Source: Melampsora larici-populina 98AG31 (taxonomy: Eukaryota; Basidiomycota; Pucciniomycetes; Pucciniales; Melampsoraceae). Taken from it: a stretch of DNA of 64,000 nt. The position numbers were made by a program, and so were the translations under genes. This document shows, one piece after another, positions 39,291 through 51,764 of this stretch (position 1 is the stretch's first letter; the number at the start of each line of letters is the position of its first letter). Location of the stretch: contig NW_006768766.1 in NCBI RefSeq assembly GCF_000204055.1, forward strand, positions 3,523,827 to 3,587,826, given 5' to 3'. The notes beneath the pieces were generated by a model. That model had not been told where the DNA came from and made no database searches. It saw nothing but the letters and a program-made list of their open reading frames with translations.

Positions 39291-40130
39291 TATGAACCTG
39301 CGACTGAACTTGACTCGAAATCTGCTTCACTTTGAGTCCGAACATGGGTTTTCCCAATGGACTTGTGGTTTCGGCAATGTCAAAGTTGTGCATCTTCTTC
39401 AGCTTTTTGCAAGCCATTCGAAGAGACTTATATCCGGGAAGTTTCACGTCCAAAAGGCCAACATACGACCTGAGTCGTTCATATTGAAGGACTGCTGTTG
39501 TTGTCCTGGTTGTTCCAATAGCAAGTAGTCCGACAAGTTGCTGAAGAAGTCCACTTCAGTTGGTTGCAACTTATGAGTTTTAATTGAAGTGACAGACCTC
39601 AAGGCTTGTGAATGGTGCCCAGGAGCCGTCGTCAGCAACTTCTTCTGATGTGGTTGAATTGTCATCATCCCAGTCAGAAAAGTCGCTGTCGTCGTCATTG
39701 TCAAGATCGTCGATCTCAGGCCAATCAACATTGCGAGTTGGATTGGCCAATAAGCCCAATTGATCTCGAGTCCAGAGGTCAATCAGGTCTCGTTGGAGCA
39801 TCTGAAAGTCTCTGGCCTGCTCATCATTGTCAGAGTCCAGGATCGGAGTTGTGATCATGGGGCAGGCAATGTCATCTGCGTCCAAATTATGGTTGTCCTT
39901 GTCTGATGATCGCAATGTTGGTGATGTTCGGTTTTCTTCAGACGAGTCGGGTGCAGTCCATTGCTGAAGGTTGGCAATATGGCTTTGATTTTGGCAATGT
40001 CGTCGGATTGACGAAGCCTTCATCCCTTGGCTGCCGGGGCAAGCACGGCATAAATATACACCTGGCTCATTGTCGTTCTTGGTAAAACCTGGAAGATCAC
40101 AATCAGCAAATATGATTGCATCGTGTTTGT
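39271..40130 (-). pseudogene. Fragment of a transposon-type protein with a zinc-finger-like N-terminus
   Basis: Upstream sequence (40130-40020, -) reads GFTKNDNEPGVYLCRACPG and continues into ASSIRRHCQNQSHIANLQQ, a C-x2-C...H-x5-H pattern like a BED or C2H2 finger. It then enters a 147-codon frame (39580-40023) that is acidic and Ser/Asp-rich. A second piece (39271-39453) has KLPGYKSLRMACKKLKKM and SPLGKPMFGLKVKQI, a layout I associate with multi-copy rust transposase-like proteins. A frame change and stops separate the pieces. Assignment to a particular transposon superfamily is uncertain. Confidence 0.4.
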
Positions 40131-40379
40131 GAGATGAGACTCAACAAGTCGGTACGCCCTCAGGAAGCACCATTATGTCAATAATCAATAAGATGCGGAC
40201 AAAAAGAAAACAATGAAAGATTCGATGAAACGTGAGGAGGAAGGAAATTGGTGATCTTCAGCAAATCAAAGGGAATGATCACATCCTTTGATTTTCTGGA
40301 AATACCAGTGATCAACTGTCTAAGACCCAGTTAATCACTGTAACTGGTGATAACGCATGACCAACCAAGTGGCTCATCG

Positions 40380-40469
40380 TGGTTTTACAGGAGTTTGACT
40401 GGTTACAGTTGCCCAACCATTTTTTTTGGTGGTTGAACAACTGTGTTCATTTGACCTCCCGTAAAACCA
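40380..40469. repeat. 90-bp near-perfect hairpin
   Basis: TGGTTTTACAGGAG (40380) and its inverted partner CTCCCGTAAAACCA (40456-40469) enclose further matched ACAGTTG/CAACTGT and CAACCA/TGGTTG words around a T-run. Probably a minute foldback MITE. Confidence 0.6.
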
Positions 40470-40686
40470 AAAGACAGCCGGGGCCAAACCGAAAATACCA
40501 AAGTTCTGTAATGGTTTTTTTTAAAACTCCCCAGGAATGGTTTCTCAACGAAAAGGGGGTTCGTGGTGTAAGGGTAAGTACTAGGATTACGAGCTTTCTA
40601 TTATTTCAGATATGTCTAGTTTGCGAGTCTACTATACATATCTCTTTCTCAGCCTTATGCTATCCTAACTTAGGATCTCCTAAGTT

Positions 40687-40874
40687 GAGAACACTGTGGG
40701 GGGGGGTGTCTCAAGCCCGGAAGTTTACCAGGAGGTGACTCCAGGGCCTACGTCAGAGGCCCCGTGAGTCTAATTCCGTTGAGAATACTGTGGAGGGGGT
40801 GTCTCAAGCCCGGAAGTGTACCGGAAGGTGACTCCAGGGCCTACGTCAGAGGCCCTGTGAGTCTAATTCCCAGT
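40687..40874. repeat. Two tandem copies of a 94-bp GC-rich unit
   Basis: The unit runs from GAGAACACTGTGG to GTGAGTCTAATTCC (40687-40780) and is repeated at 40781-40874 with only a few differences. It includes AAGCCCGGAAGT and GGCCTACGTCAGAGGCC. It may belong to a long terminal repeat or a satellite-like array. Confidence 0.75.
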
Positions 40875-41389
40875 CTGTTTTGGGCTCCAGACGGCGTAAA
40901 GTGCCTGAAAAAGGATACCAGAGAGCTTAGTCCTAGCCAAGGGATGGTGGGTGGGCGCAAAATTAGTACATAATTTTACTAAACAACTTGCAGAGCTTGA
41001 ATGCTCAAATCTTTTGACTGAGGTGCTGGGGAAGAGTTGCAGAGAGTTGGAGGAAAATTTTGTTCCTCTCTCTGTATCTTCTACCCACCCAACTTCGTTG
41101 TGTATGTAGCATTACACGTGCACCTAGTCGACTCTTACCCACCTAGCTACGATAGAAGATTCTTAACATGTCGTGCCTTTGGTGGGAAGTTGTCAACTAT
41201 TGATGTTCCAAAATTATCAGGCCTCAAATAGTGTTTTTTGAGATTTTGATGAAGCCAATCTCTGCCTTATGCGCGTTTCTAGCTTATCGTTCATTTGTAT
41301 CAACACTTTGACTACTTACACCACATTCACTCAATTTTTCTGCAACACATGTGCAATACTTCATCATGCCAAGTCCGTGCCAAAATATT

Positions 41390-43129
41390 GATTCAAGGTG
41401 CTTGTCAATCATTTACCTTGAAAGCTGTGTGCTTTTGCTTGTTGGGTGAGTCTATTTGGTTGATTCTCATTTTATTGGATGGTCGTAACATTGTCTGACA
41501 TGTCCTCTGATCCAGGGCACACAGTCCGGACATGGCCAGACAACAGCTTTATCTACCTTCTTTTGGGGCAGCACATGAATTTCAGCAATATCATCCCCAA
41601 CCTGCTGTCTCTGAATTGTGTTAATTCACAAACTCCCAGTTTGGTGATGCTACACTCACTGTGCTGTGGAACCAGTATAGCAGAATAGCGGTCTTTGGTG
41701 CTAGCTGGGCTGGTGAGTAATCAACCACCTCACCATAAGCTTGATAGTCCATTTGATGGTGTGTTCTCTTTGTGCATTTCTGTGATTCCCACAGATAATG
41801 CACACCCTCACCCCAAAAAATATGCTGGGACATTGAGAGGTTAGCAAGGCTCTCCTGAGGCCTTCTCTCACATCTGCAAGACCTAGCTCAACCCTCTCAT
41901 CTTGGACTCTCAACATAGCCGCCTTATTATCACAGAAGATATTCAAACAGGATAATTTGGGTGGAGTAGTGATCTACTGGTCTTCTCACTGGCAAGAATG
42001 TCCCACTGTTTGATTACGCTTAGTACGTGTACATGACTCAACTTGAGCAAACAAGCTGATTTATAATGCTTGAAACTTTTTTTCAAATCAGGTGGTGGGG
42101 AAGTTGCCAACAATAATCTGACATACACTGACAAGCCCAATACCAGTACGTAATTAAATCATTATATACCTGATGTTTGTAATAGGACAATTACTTGTGG
42201 AAGTGGCCCTGTTTTGCATTTCTGAATCTGGTGGATTGGAATCAACCAAATGACTCAAATATGGACTTTTGCTATCAAGGCCAACTCTACTCTCAGCAGA
42301 TCTGAAGTCTTGGCTAAAGTTTTTTGTTGGGTAGACATGCAAATCACCGAGCTTCAGCACCAAGTTACCAAAGCTAGGCAAAATCTCTCTGTGAACAGGT
42401 AAGCCCGTTGAATACTCAATCTGAGATAGCTTTTTACTTAGCATCTGTCCTCTACATTAGCCTTCCGTGTGGCTTCTTTATCATACCCATTGCACCGCTG
42501 GAGACGGTCCCTACCTTTGTATCTCAGGCTTCTGATCTAGCCAAAAACTCAGCTACACTTGCCAGAAGTTATCTGCAGGTTATTGGTGAAATGAGCCATA
42601 GTTACAACTGGGTAAGCAAATACAAATTTAACCATCAATCTGTGATGTACTGAGCTTTTGAGACCTATTGTGTTATGTTACAGGGCATGTCTTGTTTTGT
42701 GTCTGAGATGCAAATTACTACCGACCCCTTGACATCCCCAGGCTGGGTCAAAACATATGACTTTGAGCACTTTTGGAGAGATTTCATTGCCCATCAGAGC
42801 CAGGTAATTGACTATCTGCTTAAGACTGATTCATTACCCCAGACTTGCCAGCAATCAGTATGTTGACAGGGCTTGAAACCTGTATTTATTTGGTACCAGT
42901 ATCAACCAACTGTTTTCAACACGCCCTGCCTACAAGAGGTCAACGGCAAGCAAGTTATATGTTCTGACCTGGAACAATATGTATATTGGGTAAGTGACCA
43001 TTGCCCAATGTATAGGCTTGCTTTACACAGACAATGAACCCCATGACTTGCTCTCAGGATTCCCTTCATCCTACCACAACAATGCATCAAATCATTGCGC
43101 AAAGTCTACTCCCTGCTGTCAATTACTGA
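41390..43129 (+). pseudogene. SGNH/GDSL-like secreted esterase, copy 1 (decayed)
   Basis: This aligns exon by exon with the intact gene at 45603-47405. There is a signal-peptide exon remnant (about 41395-41450); FGASWAG before a donor (41710); DNAHPHPKKYAGTLRG (about 41800); PYYHRRYSNRIIWVE (about 41920); GGGEVANNNLTYTDKPNTS (about 42090); a core exon with IGINQ; LETVPTFVSQASDLAKNSAT (42500); GWVKTYDFEHFWRDFI (42740); and HP near 43060. Disabling changes include TAG after IIWVE, TAA in place of CAG in NTST-stop, a small insertion ahead of WWIGINQ, and a degraded exon-4 acceptor. Stop at 43127-43129. Confidence 0.7.
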
Positions 43130-43836
43130 AAGTAGTTCCTTGTGATCTTCAATGATTTGCTTGGTGTTCAATCGGGAATTGTACAATCAAAAGTACAAAC
43201 GCACAGAAAAATCAGGTGGTAACAAACACAAAGCTTTTGATCACATCACATCATCAATATCAAGAGGAATGGATATCCACAAAAGAGAGGAGATTATTTC
43301 TCGTACAATGATTAGCAGTGTAAATAGATCAGAACACAAATTGTACATTCACCGGAATGTGCCATATGTTGATCAAGGTGCACTCTTTGCAGGCTCGAAA
43401 AGGGAGAAAAAGTATGTGTCACAGAGAGTGACAGGTGATATTTGCACACAAGCAAGTGCATGTTTGTACATGTCCATGAATTCAACGGCCAACATTGAAC
43501 AGGCCAACCAACAAATAGTTTCCATGAGATTCTGATGATATTGAACTCACACCTGCAGATCAAGAGGTTGAAGATGTGTATTCCTTCACCTCCTCCTCAT
43601 GTTGCGTCCAATTTCATCAATTTGACGCCCACTGTGATTGCACTTTGCAAGCTTGCATGTATAGTATGCCATGGCCAACCCCGCCGTAGTAAGGCCAAAA
43701 GTTTTGGCAAAGATGATGCCATGACACACCCAAAAAAGGCCCAAAAAGCTCATATCCCGCTGGAAACAGCATCCTTTGACTCCGAGTTTGTGGGTCGCTC
43801 TCTCAAGCTCACTTGGTTACAATAAGAAATTAGTGC

Positions 43837-45045
43837 ATAGTGGCAACCATCAAGAGGCAAGAAGCCACGGGCCGGGTAATCTGTAATTATAGTCGCTGCA
43901 ACCAAGCTTCTTTTAATCTCAGATGGATATTAAATTGACCTGAAAACCCTTCAACTTTTGCAAACCTCACCCTTTCAGGAAGCCAAGGATAGCTTTGGAA
44001 TCCTTGCATCATCGGCTTCCTAAAACTAGCTTTTCATAGTCACTGCCATCCAGCTCTTTTAATCTCATAAGGGGGCTGTACTTGATAATAGAAAAATAAC
44101 AATAAAATCAAAAATCAAAATGGAGAAGACAAAATTGTTGGATTTTTCTAAAAAGCTAGTTTTAGAAAGCAGTTGTTGCGAGGATTCCAAAGCTATCCTC
44201 GGCTTCTTAAAAGGTTGAGGTTTGGAAAAGTTTAAGCGTTTCCGGTCTAAATCAAAGATTACAAGAGGCTTGCTGGCAGCGACTATACAACAAACAATCT
44301 GATTTTCATTTGGTGTGCCCTTGACCTTCGAAAATCTAAAAAAAAACAAGAACTTCAAAAATCAGTCATATGAGGATATCCATTCATCCTATGAGTAGAG
44401 CAAGTCTAAGTTATGTATGGGAATCCTAATCAGGAAACCAGAAGCTATCTTTTTTCTAGTAGACGGTTTCTAGATTTGTTTGGTACTTTTGGTTGCCACT
44501 ATCTAAACCAGTCCCACCACTAGGAATACTGTCTCTACCATGAGACCCATAAACCTTTGAGCGTGGTGTGGGGGTAGTCCTGAGGTCAGAGAGGTCTAGT
44601 ATGGGTATTAAATACCATACTAGAATTTCCAACCTCGGGGCGAGGACAGGCATGAGAAGGTGACTTCTCAACCCCCCGGGCGGTGGGTGGGTTTTTGAAT
44701 TTTGAAAGAGAGAGAAGCGGGTTATCCTTGCAGGAGATGCAGGATTCAGCAAGGAGAAATTTGGAGGAGGGAGGAAAGGAAAATTTTTCTTTCTCCTAAT
44801 TCTTCCAAATTCGAGAGGTTGGAGTTGACATCTCCCAACCACCCGTGATATCCCCTGCTGAACCTGTCACCCCTTCTCCTCTCGAGAATGGGATTCAGTG
44901 TACCTGCTCAGGCTTGGAACACTACCAATTTTCGAATAGCCCTAAAGGAGAGGACCCCAAAAATATATTGATTTGTGAATAAGTGATATTTGCAATCTTT
45001 TTTGAAAAGTTACCCAATTAAGTGGGGCTTGATGGTTGCCACTAT
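43837..45045. mobile_element. DNA element with 18-bp perfect terminal inverted repeats, 1.2 kb
   Basis: ATAGTGGCAACCATCAAG at 43837-43854 is perfectly mirrored by CTTGATGGTTGCCACTAT at 45028-45045. A further GGTTGCCACTAT sits at about 44492, suggesting an internal or earlier end. No transposase; the minus-strand frames at 44065-44842 show no family. No clear target-site duplication was found. It contains the nested foldback at 43890-44285. Confidence 0.6.
43890..44285. mobile_element. Foldback MITE, 396 bp, nested in the 1.2-kb element
   Basis: The ends TAGTCGCTGC (43890) and GCAGCGACTA (44285) are flanked by TA on both sides (43888-43889 and 44286-44287), as expected for a TA target duplication. 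The arms are about 140 bp, including GGATAGCTTTGGAATCCT on the left and its inverted partner on the right, around an AT-rich centre. A TA duplication suggests Tc1/mariner-type mobilisation; that is inference. Confidence 0.65.
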
Positions 45046-45239
45046 AATCTCGGGTACAGATGAAAAGTGTGATCTGGGCAAGCATTGATACCGATAATTA
45101 AATGGTTGAAGATGTCGTCTCTCTTGTATTGCGATGTCATTGGACCTTGACTATGTGCATACAGAGTTATCAAGTGATACCCCCCAGGTTGAGATTCACA
45201 AGTCTATCCTCCAGCATCCCTGATGCTCTCCTCTGTTCA

Positions 45240-48200
45240 ATTGTGTAGCCAGATTGGGATAAGGTCGGCTCGCAGGCCCGTAACCTTGGGGAGGATGGCC
45301 GGTGCTCACTTGTAGATAGAAAATCTTTGATTCATGCTTTCGGCTCTCACAATGGCCTTCACTAGAGGTGCCGTAGTCCCATTTTCCCAACAGTTGACGG
45401 CTCGCACCATTTGCCATCGATAGTCCAATCCGATCACATTCGGCTGTTTGAGATTACGGTTCTGAGGTTCATAATAAATACTCTGAACGAGGCTCTTTAT
45501 CCATCTGAGGCTGGTCTCCAACGCCGAGCCTATGTCAATTATTTTCATCTACGTCCGCCACATTCTCTTAGTCGTCTCAGAAACGCGTGCCTCACAGCCA
45601 CTATGCCATTCTTCCCCCAAAATGCCCATGCCAGATATCTGTCAATCATTTTTCTTGCAAGTTTGGTGCTTTCACTCGCTGGGTAAGCCTATTTCTTTCA
45701 TTCTTTTTGTTTGCTTGCTGCGCATTGACGTCCGTAAAATCGTTCTCGCTTGTCACTTGGGCCTCTGGTCCAGGGTGCGCAGAAAAAGTGCGGCTAGACC
45801 ACAGTTTTTGAGCTACCTATCGTCTTATGAGACTACTTTAACTTATAATTCTCAGCAAAATCTCGGACAAACTCCTGACTCACGATCGTCCCAATTCCCC
45901 TCAACTTCCCTGATTAACCTTGATACGGATAGCCTGGCGTCAGGAGAATATACCAGCATAGTCGTGTTTGGCGCTAGCTGGGCTGGTAAGTAACCATTGA
46001 AACATACACTTCATGGTGCAATCAATAATTTTTATATTTCAAATCCCTATAGATAATGCTCACCCTCGCCCTAAAAAGTATGCCGGGACTTTGAGAGGTT
46101 AGTGAAGCTTTACACTTTTCCCACATCTTGTGAAACCCAACGTACCCTCATGTCAGACTCCTACCTCGACAGGTTCACCTTATTATCAAGGACGATATTC
46201 AAACGGAATCATTTGGGCGGAGTACTTATCCAATCGTCTTCTCACTGGCGAAAACATCCCACTCCTTGATTACGCCTAGTACGTGCTGACTGGATATGTA
46301 GATACCTCAGACAAGCAAGCTGATTCCAACTGCTGGAAACTCTTTCTAACCATTCAAGTGGTGGGGCAGTAGCTAACAATAACCTAACATACACTGAAAT
46401 ACCTGATACGAGTACAGAATTGAATCAGTATATATCTGATGTTCGTAATGGGTCAATCAATCGTGGATATGGACCTGTTTTACATTTCTGGTGGATCGGG
46501 ATCAACCAGATAACTCAAATATGGACTGATGCTATCAAGGCAGACTCTACTCTCAGCATGCCTGACATTTTGGCTAAGGCTTCCCGTCGGGTAGACATGC
46601 AAATTACCGAGCTTCAGCGCCAAGTCACCACAGCTAGGCAAGATCTATCGGTGAACAGGTAAGCCAATATAGTACGGGGCCCCATTGAATACTCGATGTG
46701 AGATAGCTTACTCACTGATCCTGTCCCCTCTTGCGAAGTGTTCCGTGTGACTTTTTCATCATACCCATTCCGCCATTGGAGACGGTCCTTACATTTAAAT
46801 ATCAGGCTTCTGATCTAGCCAAAAACTCGAAGACTCTTGCCAAGAGGTATGTTGAGGTGATTGGTGAGCTAAGCCGTAGATACAACCAGGTGAAGAGAAT
46901 AGCAATCAAACTCTCCACTTGTGATCTACTAATTTTTTGATACATATCCTTTCATATCTTAGGGCATCTCTCGTTTTGCGTCTGAAATGCAAGCGAGTAC
47001 CGAATCTCCGACATTTTCAGGCTGGGTCAAAACATACGACTTTGTAAGCTTTTGGAGGGACGTCATTGCTAATCCGAGACAGGTAAATGATCAAGCTCTC
47101 AAAACCGATTTCTCGCCACACTTCTTACAGTGGTCAATATATCAACACTGATTCAAAACTACATTTTCGTCTTATCAGTATCAATTTGTGATTCCGGACA
47201 AGGCCTGCTTACACTATGTTGATGGAAATCAAGTATCATGTTCTGAGCCAGATGAATATGTCTATTGGGTGAGTGACTGGCGTCTTGCATTTCAAGCTTG
47301 TTTTGTGCTCTTCTCTAACCATAAGTCTCTCAGGATTCACTTCATCCTACCACAGCAATGCATGGAGTCATTGCCGATAGTCTACTTTCTGCCATTAAAG
47401 ATTGAAAACAAGTCTCCATGGTGGAAGTGGACGATTTTTGATATATCGAGTCCTCAGTGTAAAAAGGAACAAATATAAACAAGCGATAAAAAGTCCTTAT
47501 TGTCACATCAAAAGGGTAGTGAGACTAAATAGCACATTCTACACTCATCGAGATATTTCACTCCTATAATAATATCATTCTCGCTTCCTGATTTGCTCGG
47601 CATTTGAGAGTTTTGAAGATCATTTTTGGTGTGAGGTTAAACTTATGCAGCGACGAGATGCTTTTCCATAAAGCGTGAATGATAGACCCCCTCTTCCAAT
47701 CTTTCCATAACAAACTTTGAGATGTCTCACATTTTCAGTGCGAAATGGAGAGTCACAAATTTCTCAGACCAGACAGGTGATCTGGAAAGAATCACAATGC
47801 AATGATGTAAGCAAGCGCACTGGCTATGGATCACATAAAAGTGATGAGTGAGAGTAAAGCACCTGTTGGAAGGTGGCACAAATAAAGAATGGAGTTGTTT
47901 GAGTGAAGAAAATAACAGATATGCAAACAACAGATCTTTATATAGTGGAGAACTCTTCAGATATAGGTTTGGTGAACACACAGGGTTTGTGACTGTCATT
48001 TACCACTTTGGGAATAGCAGAAACAGGTATAAGCATTGTGGAACAAAAGAAATGAAAAAAAAACAATATTTATAGAAGAAATGTCTTGATTGAGATTTGG
48101 TAGGATGGTAGGATGGTAACTGGTGTAAGAGATGAAACCAGACTTCGATAGTCATCACTTATCACCATGAACCATGTACCCTCATCTACCTATTTGGATC

Positions 48201-48300
48201 AACATGGTAGAGTCTAAGTAACCTAGATCCCCTTGTATTGACCAATTGTTTCAAAACAACTATGTATGGTCTTGGCAACTAAAAAACTGGTGTTGTCTGT
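45240..48300. repeat. Segmental duplication unit (partner at 55150-57960)
   Basis: Beyond the SGNH genes, flanking DNA also matches. Upstream, GGCTCGCAGGCC...TTGTAGAT.GA.AATCTT.GATTCAT.CTTTCGGCT occurs in both. Downstream, ATCACCATGAACC...ATGGTAGAGTCTAAG (48165-48215) corresponds to ACCACGATGAAC...ATGATAGAGTCTAAG (57818-57862). A TTGTACATTCACCGGAAT word following copies 1 and 3 indicates the same unit lies behind all three genes. Confidence 0.6.
45603..47405 (+). CDS. Secreted SGNH/GDSL-like esterase (carbohydrate-esterase-16-like), copy 2, intact
   Basis: SGNH hydrolases cleave esters, including acetyl groups on plant cell-wall sugars. Nine exons fit GT-AG rules: 45603-45682, 45774-45985, 46053-46097, 46173-46278, 46359-46658, 46739-46889, 46963-47082, 47179-47268 and 47334-47405. 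Exon 1 is a signal peptide (basic/aromatic start, then a hydrophobic run with ASLVLSLAG). Block I reads VFGASWADN across an intron, the family's GDSxSD with Ser kept and Asp replaced by Ala. Block III is WWIGINQ. Block V is DSLHPTTAMH, carrying the catalytic Asp and His. GRYSNGIIWAEYL is typical of the fungal CE16-like group. Stop TGA at 47403-47405. A plant-infecting fungus would secrete it to act on host or its own wall, but the substrate is unknown. Two paralogues lie in this window. Confidence 0.75.
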
Positions 48301-48349
48301 ACAAAGAATAATAATCTTAACTAAGCCACTCTTCCAACATGGCCACATC

Positions 48350-48900
48350 CGCTTTTTAAGAGGAGCTTAAGACTTTTACAGAAGTACAACATGAACTAGC
48401 TCATTTTATAGAATTGAGTCAGGAATCAATGAAGAGACAATCTGACAAGCATGTTCAGCAAACACCTGAATGAAAGCCTAGGAGATCAAGTTTGGCTGAA
48501 TGGGAAGAACATACCAACAACAAGGCCAAGTCCAAAATTAGACCACCCATGGCTAGGTCCCCTTAACATCATCAAAAGAGTATCCAAGTCAGATTACAAA
48601 TTGAAATTGTCTCCCTCCATCAAGGGGATTCATCTAGTTTGTCATGTGTCAATGCTTCGAAAGAAAGAAAGTATAGTGGAATGTGAACAAACTGAACCAC
48701 CAGTAATCATAATAAATGGAGATGAAGAGTACAAATTAAGCAGAATTTTAGATTGTAGGAAAAGGTAAAACAAATCAGAGTATTTAGTCAGTTGGAAGGG
48801 ATTCAACTTGAACCATAACATGTGGGAACCGGCCAAGAATTCAGAAGACAGTAAGGAATTAGTTGATGATGTGAATTTAAAGTATCCAAATATAGTGTAG
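48350..48900 (+). pseudogene. Ty3/gypsy chromovirus relic: integrase C-terminus and chromodomain
   Basis: A frame from 48451 reads GDQVWLNGKNIPTTRPSPKL, LGPLNIIKRVSKSDYKLKL and HLVCHVSMLRK, the classic integrase C-terminal pattern. It continues with EEYKLSRILDCRKR, a TAA, then YLVSWKGFNLNHNMWEPAKN, a chromodomain. Upstream, FTEVQHELAHFIELSQESMK matches the usual linker. The TAA in the chromodomain and loss of the rest of the polyprotein make it a relic. Confidence 0.8.
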
Positions 48901-49182
48901 ACATAAACTGCACAGGAGAAGACAGTGAGTGGGCATAGCTTTTTACCACTGGGTTTTTTAATTCTGCCCAGGGAATGAACACAGAGCTTGCAAGAGGGAT
49001 ATAACTCATATGTAACATGAGTGAAAGGGGAGAAGTATGTCAAAGATGAGCTTTAGTTATAAAATGTATTGTGCCACATGTTGTACAGTACCCTCCAAGT
49101 GGTCTATGTAATCACTCAAGTTCTTTAGCGGTACCAGGAGTTTCTCTATGCGCAGAAATATTGTCATTCAATCTTTCCAAGC

Positions 49183-49765
49183 ATGAAGACTCATACCTTG
49201 ACCAATTCCAACAGAGGAAGAATTATTGGAATTCACAAGGCTGGGGCTGCAACAACAAAGATAGCTATGCACCTTGGCCATCCCAGAACAACTGTTTATA
49301 CAATCATCTCTGCATTCAAAAACCATCACGAATTATCAGCATCAAAAGCTCCTGGACAAATGCCAAAATTTTTGAAAGACGATGTTGAAGAACTCAGACA
49401 TATACTTGAACAAGATAGACAAGCTCCTCTCTGCCAAATCACTAACCAAGTGTCCATCAAAGCTAGCAAAACCACGGTCTGGAATAAGATACATAAACTT
49501 GGCTTTCATTCTCATATTGCACAATGCAAGCCATTTCTGAATGAGAAACAGATCAAAAATTGATATGAGTTTGCTAAGATTAATCAAGACTGGACTGTTG
49601 AGGATTGGAAGAAAGTAATTTGGACAGATGAATCTTCTGTTGAAATAGGCAAAAATTTCTGACAGATCCAAGTTTGGCAACAAGTTGGGGAAGAATACAA
49701 TGGTCAAGGTCTAGCTCCAACCTTCAAAATTGGAAGGACATCAGTCATGATCTGGGGTGTCAGCC
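49183..49765 (+). pseudogene. Tc1/mariner-type transposase relic
   Basis: It begins with a helix-turn-helix segment (RGRIIGIHKAGAATTKIAMH, LGHPRTTVYTII) followed by a second one (SIKASKTTVWNKIHKLGF). Then come FAKINQDWTVEDWKKVIWTD and ESSVEIG; the Asp in WTDES is the first catalytic residue of the DDE core. TGA codons interrupt at 49561-49563 and 49660-49662. The match fades near VMIWGV (about 49760), so the second and third acidic residues are missing. Confidence 0.8.
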
Positions 49766-49990
49766 CTGAGTACACATACATGTACCCAAAACTAACTTGT
49801 AACATTAAAAATATTATGTATAAATTAATGACATGTACATACCGAGTTTAGACTGTATGTAAAATGTAATACAATGTACCAAAACACTTATTACATACAC
49901 ATTTACACTTAAAACAACATGTAAAATGTAATAAAACACCATTTACACCTCATAACTCAGTGTCAAGAGTTAAAATGCTTATATTACATA

Positions 49991-50306
49991 TAGGGCTGTG
50001 ACCCGGCCCTGAAGTTTCAGGGCCGGCCGCAAAGAAACCCAAGGGCCTTCAAAAATGGTTCAGGGCCAGGCAGGGCGCGCCCTGAATTTGAGGCCTAGGT
50101 CAGGCTTAGGTTTTAGGCACAAAAACCGCGAGTTTTACAGCTTGGGATGATTGGAAGCCCTGGTGCCTGACCCGCCCAAACACCCTCAAGGCGCCTTTGT
50201 GAGTACAACACGTGAGGTTCTGTGGCCCCGGGGTGCGGACCACGAGCTCTCCAGAGCTCGTTGGGCAGACTTGGCCGGGCCAGGCTGGGTCCGGGTCGCA
50301 GGCCTA
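49991..50306. mobile_element. hAT-type MITE, 316 bp, with 8-bp target-site duplication
   Basis: TAGGGCTGTGACCCGG opens the element and an inverted CCGGGTCGCAGGCCTA closes it. ATTACATA occurs immediately before (49983-49990) and after (50307-50314), an exact 8-bp duplication characteristic of hAT insertion. The interior is GC-rich and non-coding. It is related in inverted orientation to the element at 52398-52806. Confidence 0.85.
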
Positions 50307-50379
50307 ATTACATATTATACATAACACGTATATGTAATCAAGCATTGCTAGTAATAATCATCAACATATAGTAATGATC

Positions 50380-51100
50380 AACCCTCAACCAATGTAGTGA
50401 TAATAACAAATATCACTACAGTGAGGTTTAGAGAGGAGAGCATATAAACCCCTCCTCTCTCAGCCTTCAGAGAATCCCCCCTAAGCTTTTGCTACACTGT
50501 ACTTTTGAAGATCCACTTTAAAGTTATATGGAAGTATATAATCAAGAGTCTTATAAACATAAGACTAGTGATTCACTTCTTTACTTCAAAGAGTTTCCTG
50601 ACTAGAAGTAAGTAGTACTCCTTCCTTCTGAATCCTCCACTTCCCCTAAATAGATATATCAAAGTTGGTGACTTTGAGAACAACCCCAGGAACAACCAGA
50701 GTAGTGACCTCTACATCACTCTTCTTGCTACATTAGAAGGTTGAAGGGAAGCCTTGGATCCAGCTTCCATCTGATTATCATATTTGATCATTACATATCA
50801 AATCTCCTTTTAAGGAGTCATCTGGCTGTAGTCTGCCAGGATTTATCCCAGCAGACTGCTAGTCCTTCCATTCCTTTACTTGCTCTCTTCATTTCTGAGT
50901 GTATCTACTACATATTCGAAATAAAAAGAGAAAAGTAACAATCCTAATCTTACCCTTTACCCAACTAGGGAGCATAGAGTCCTCTTTGAGAGCACCTACC
51001 CTCACATGGGGGGCCTTTGTAGGATCTTGGAAGCTTAATATGGTAGTAATGGCGCCAAAGAAATGCACTGGTTCAGACTTTGTGGAACAGGTTTACAATT
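50380..51100. repeat. Possible LTR-retrotransposon end (low confidence)
   Basis: An LTR-like promoter signature, with GAGGAGAGCATATAAACCCC followed by C/T-rich sequence, occurs at about 50432-50463. Past a possible primer-binding region, an ATG at 51049 opens a short Lys/Thr frame. No matching second LTR and no pol domain were found, so this stays tentative. Confidence 0.25.
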
Positions 51101-51764
51101 GAAGATTACAAAACTTCCTCAACTCTTACCCCAATTTTGCAAATCTTGTATTGATGGAAGATGGTACCCTGGTCCATCAATGCTTAGTCTTGGCCATCAA
51201 CAATATGACACAGCTCACACGGGACATCAGTGGTAGACCTTGAACACCAGCTAGGTAGGGACGCATGGGCCTTGCTTGAAGTTCAAGATTTGTAAGACAC
51301 CATATTTTGACGTGTTGATTTATCACAAGAAGAAAAAATGCATCTGAGAATGAGATTATAAAATTCACAACCCCTACTGGGACTGCTGGGCAGATGGCAG
51401 GGTTTTTGAATAGTTTAGAATTTTTTGCAACCGTGTACAAATTTGAAGCGCTTCCTGACAGATTGGAAATAATTCCTGACAGGTTGGCATGCTGAGCAAT
51501 TCATAATCAAAGCTAGTCTGGGAAAGCTCAATGGCTTCCTTCAATGTTGGTATGATACACTGGCAATGTGTTCTAAACATACCTTTTTTGTTGCTTACAT
51601 CACCAAAAATTCAAACAAAAACATACCTTTTTGGTTGGTACCTTTTATAAAAGCTATCCGGAGGCCTGGTGTGACACACCCTTGGCACAGGGAGTGCAAG
51701 GCAAAATTTGCTGCCATTTTTCTGTGCACTGGTGCACCAGGTTTTTAAACAGCCATCCCCACCT

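Noticed and set aside
40560..40900. LTR of a retrotransposon around the 94-bp tandem pair
   Set aside because: No second copy in the window and no pol domain next to it, so it is reported only as a repeat.
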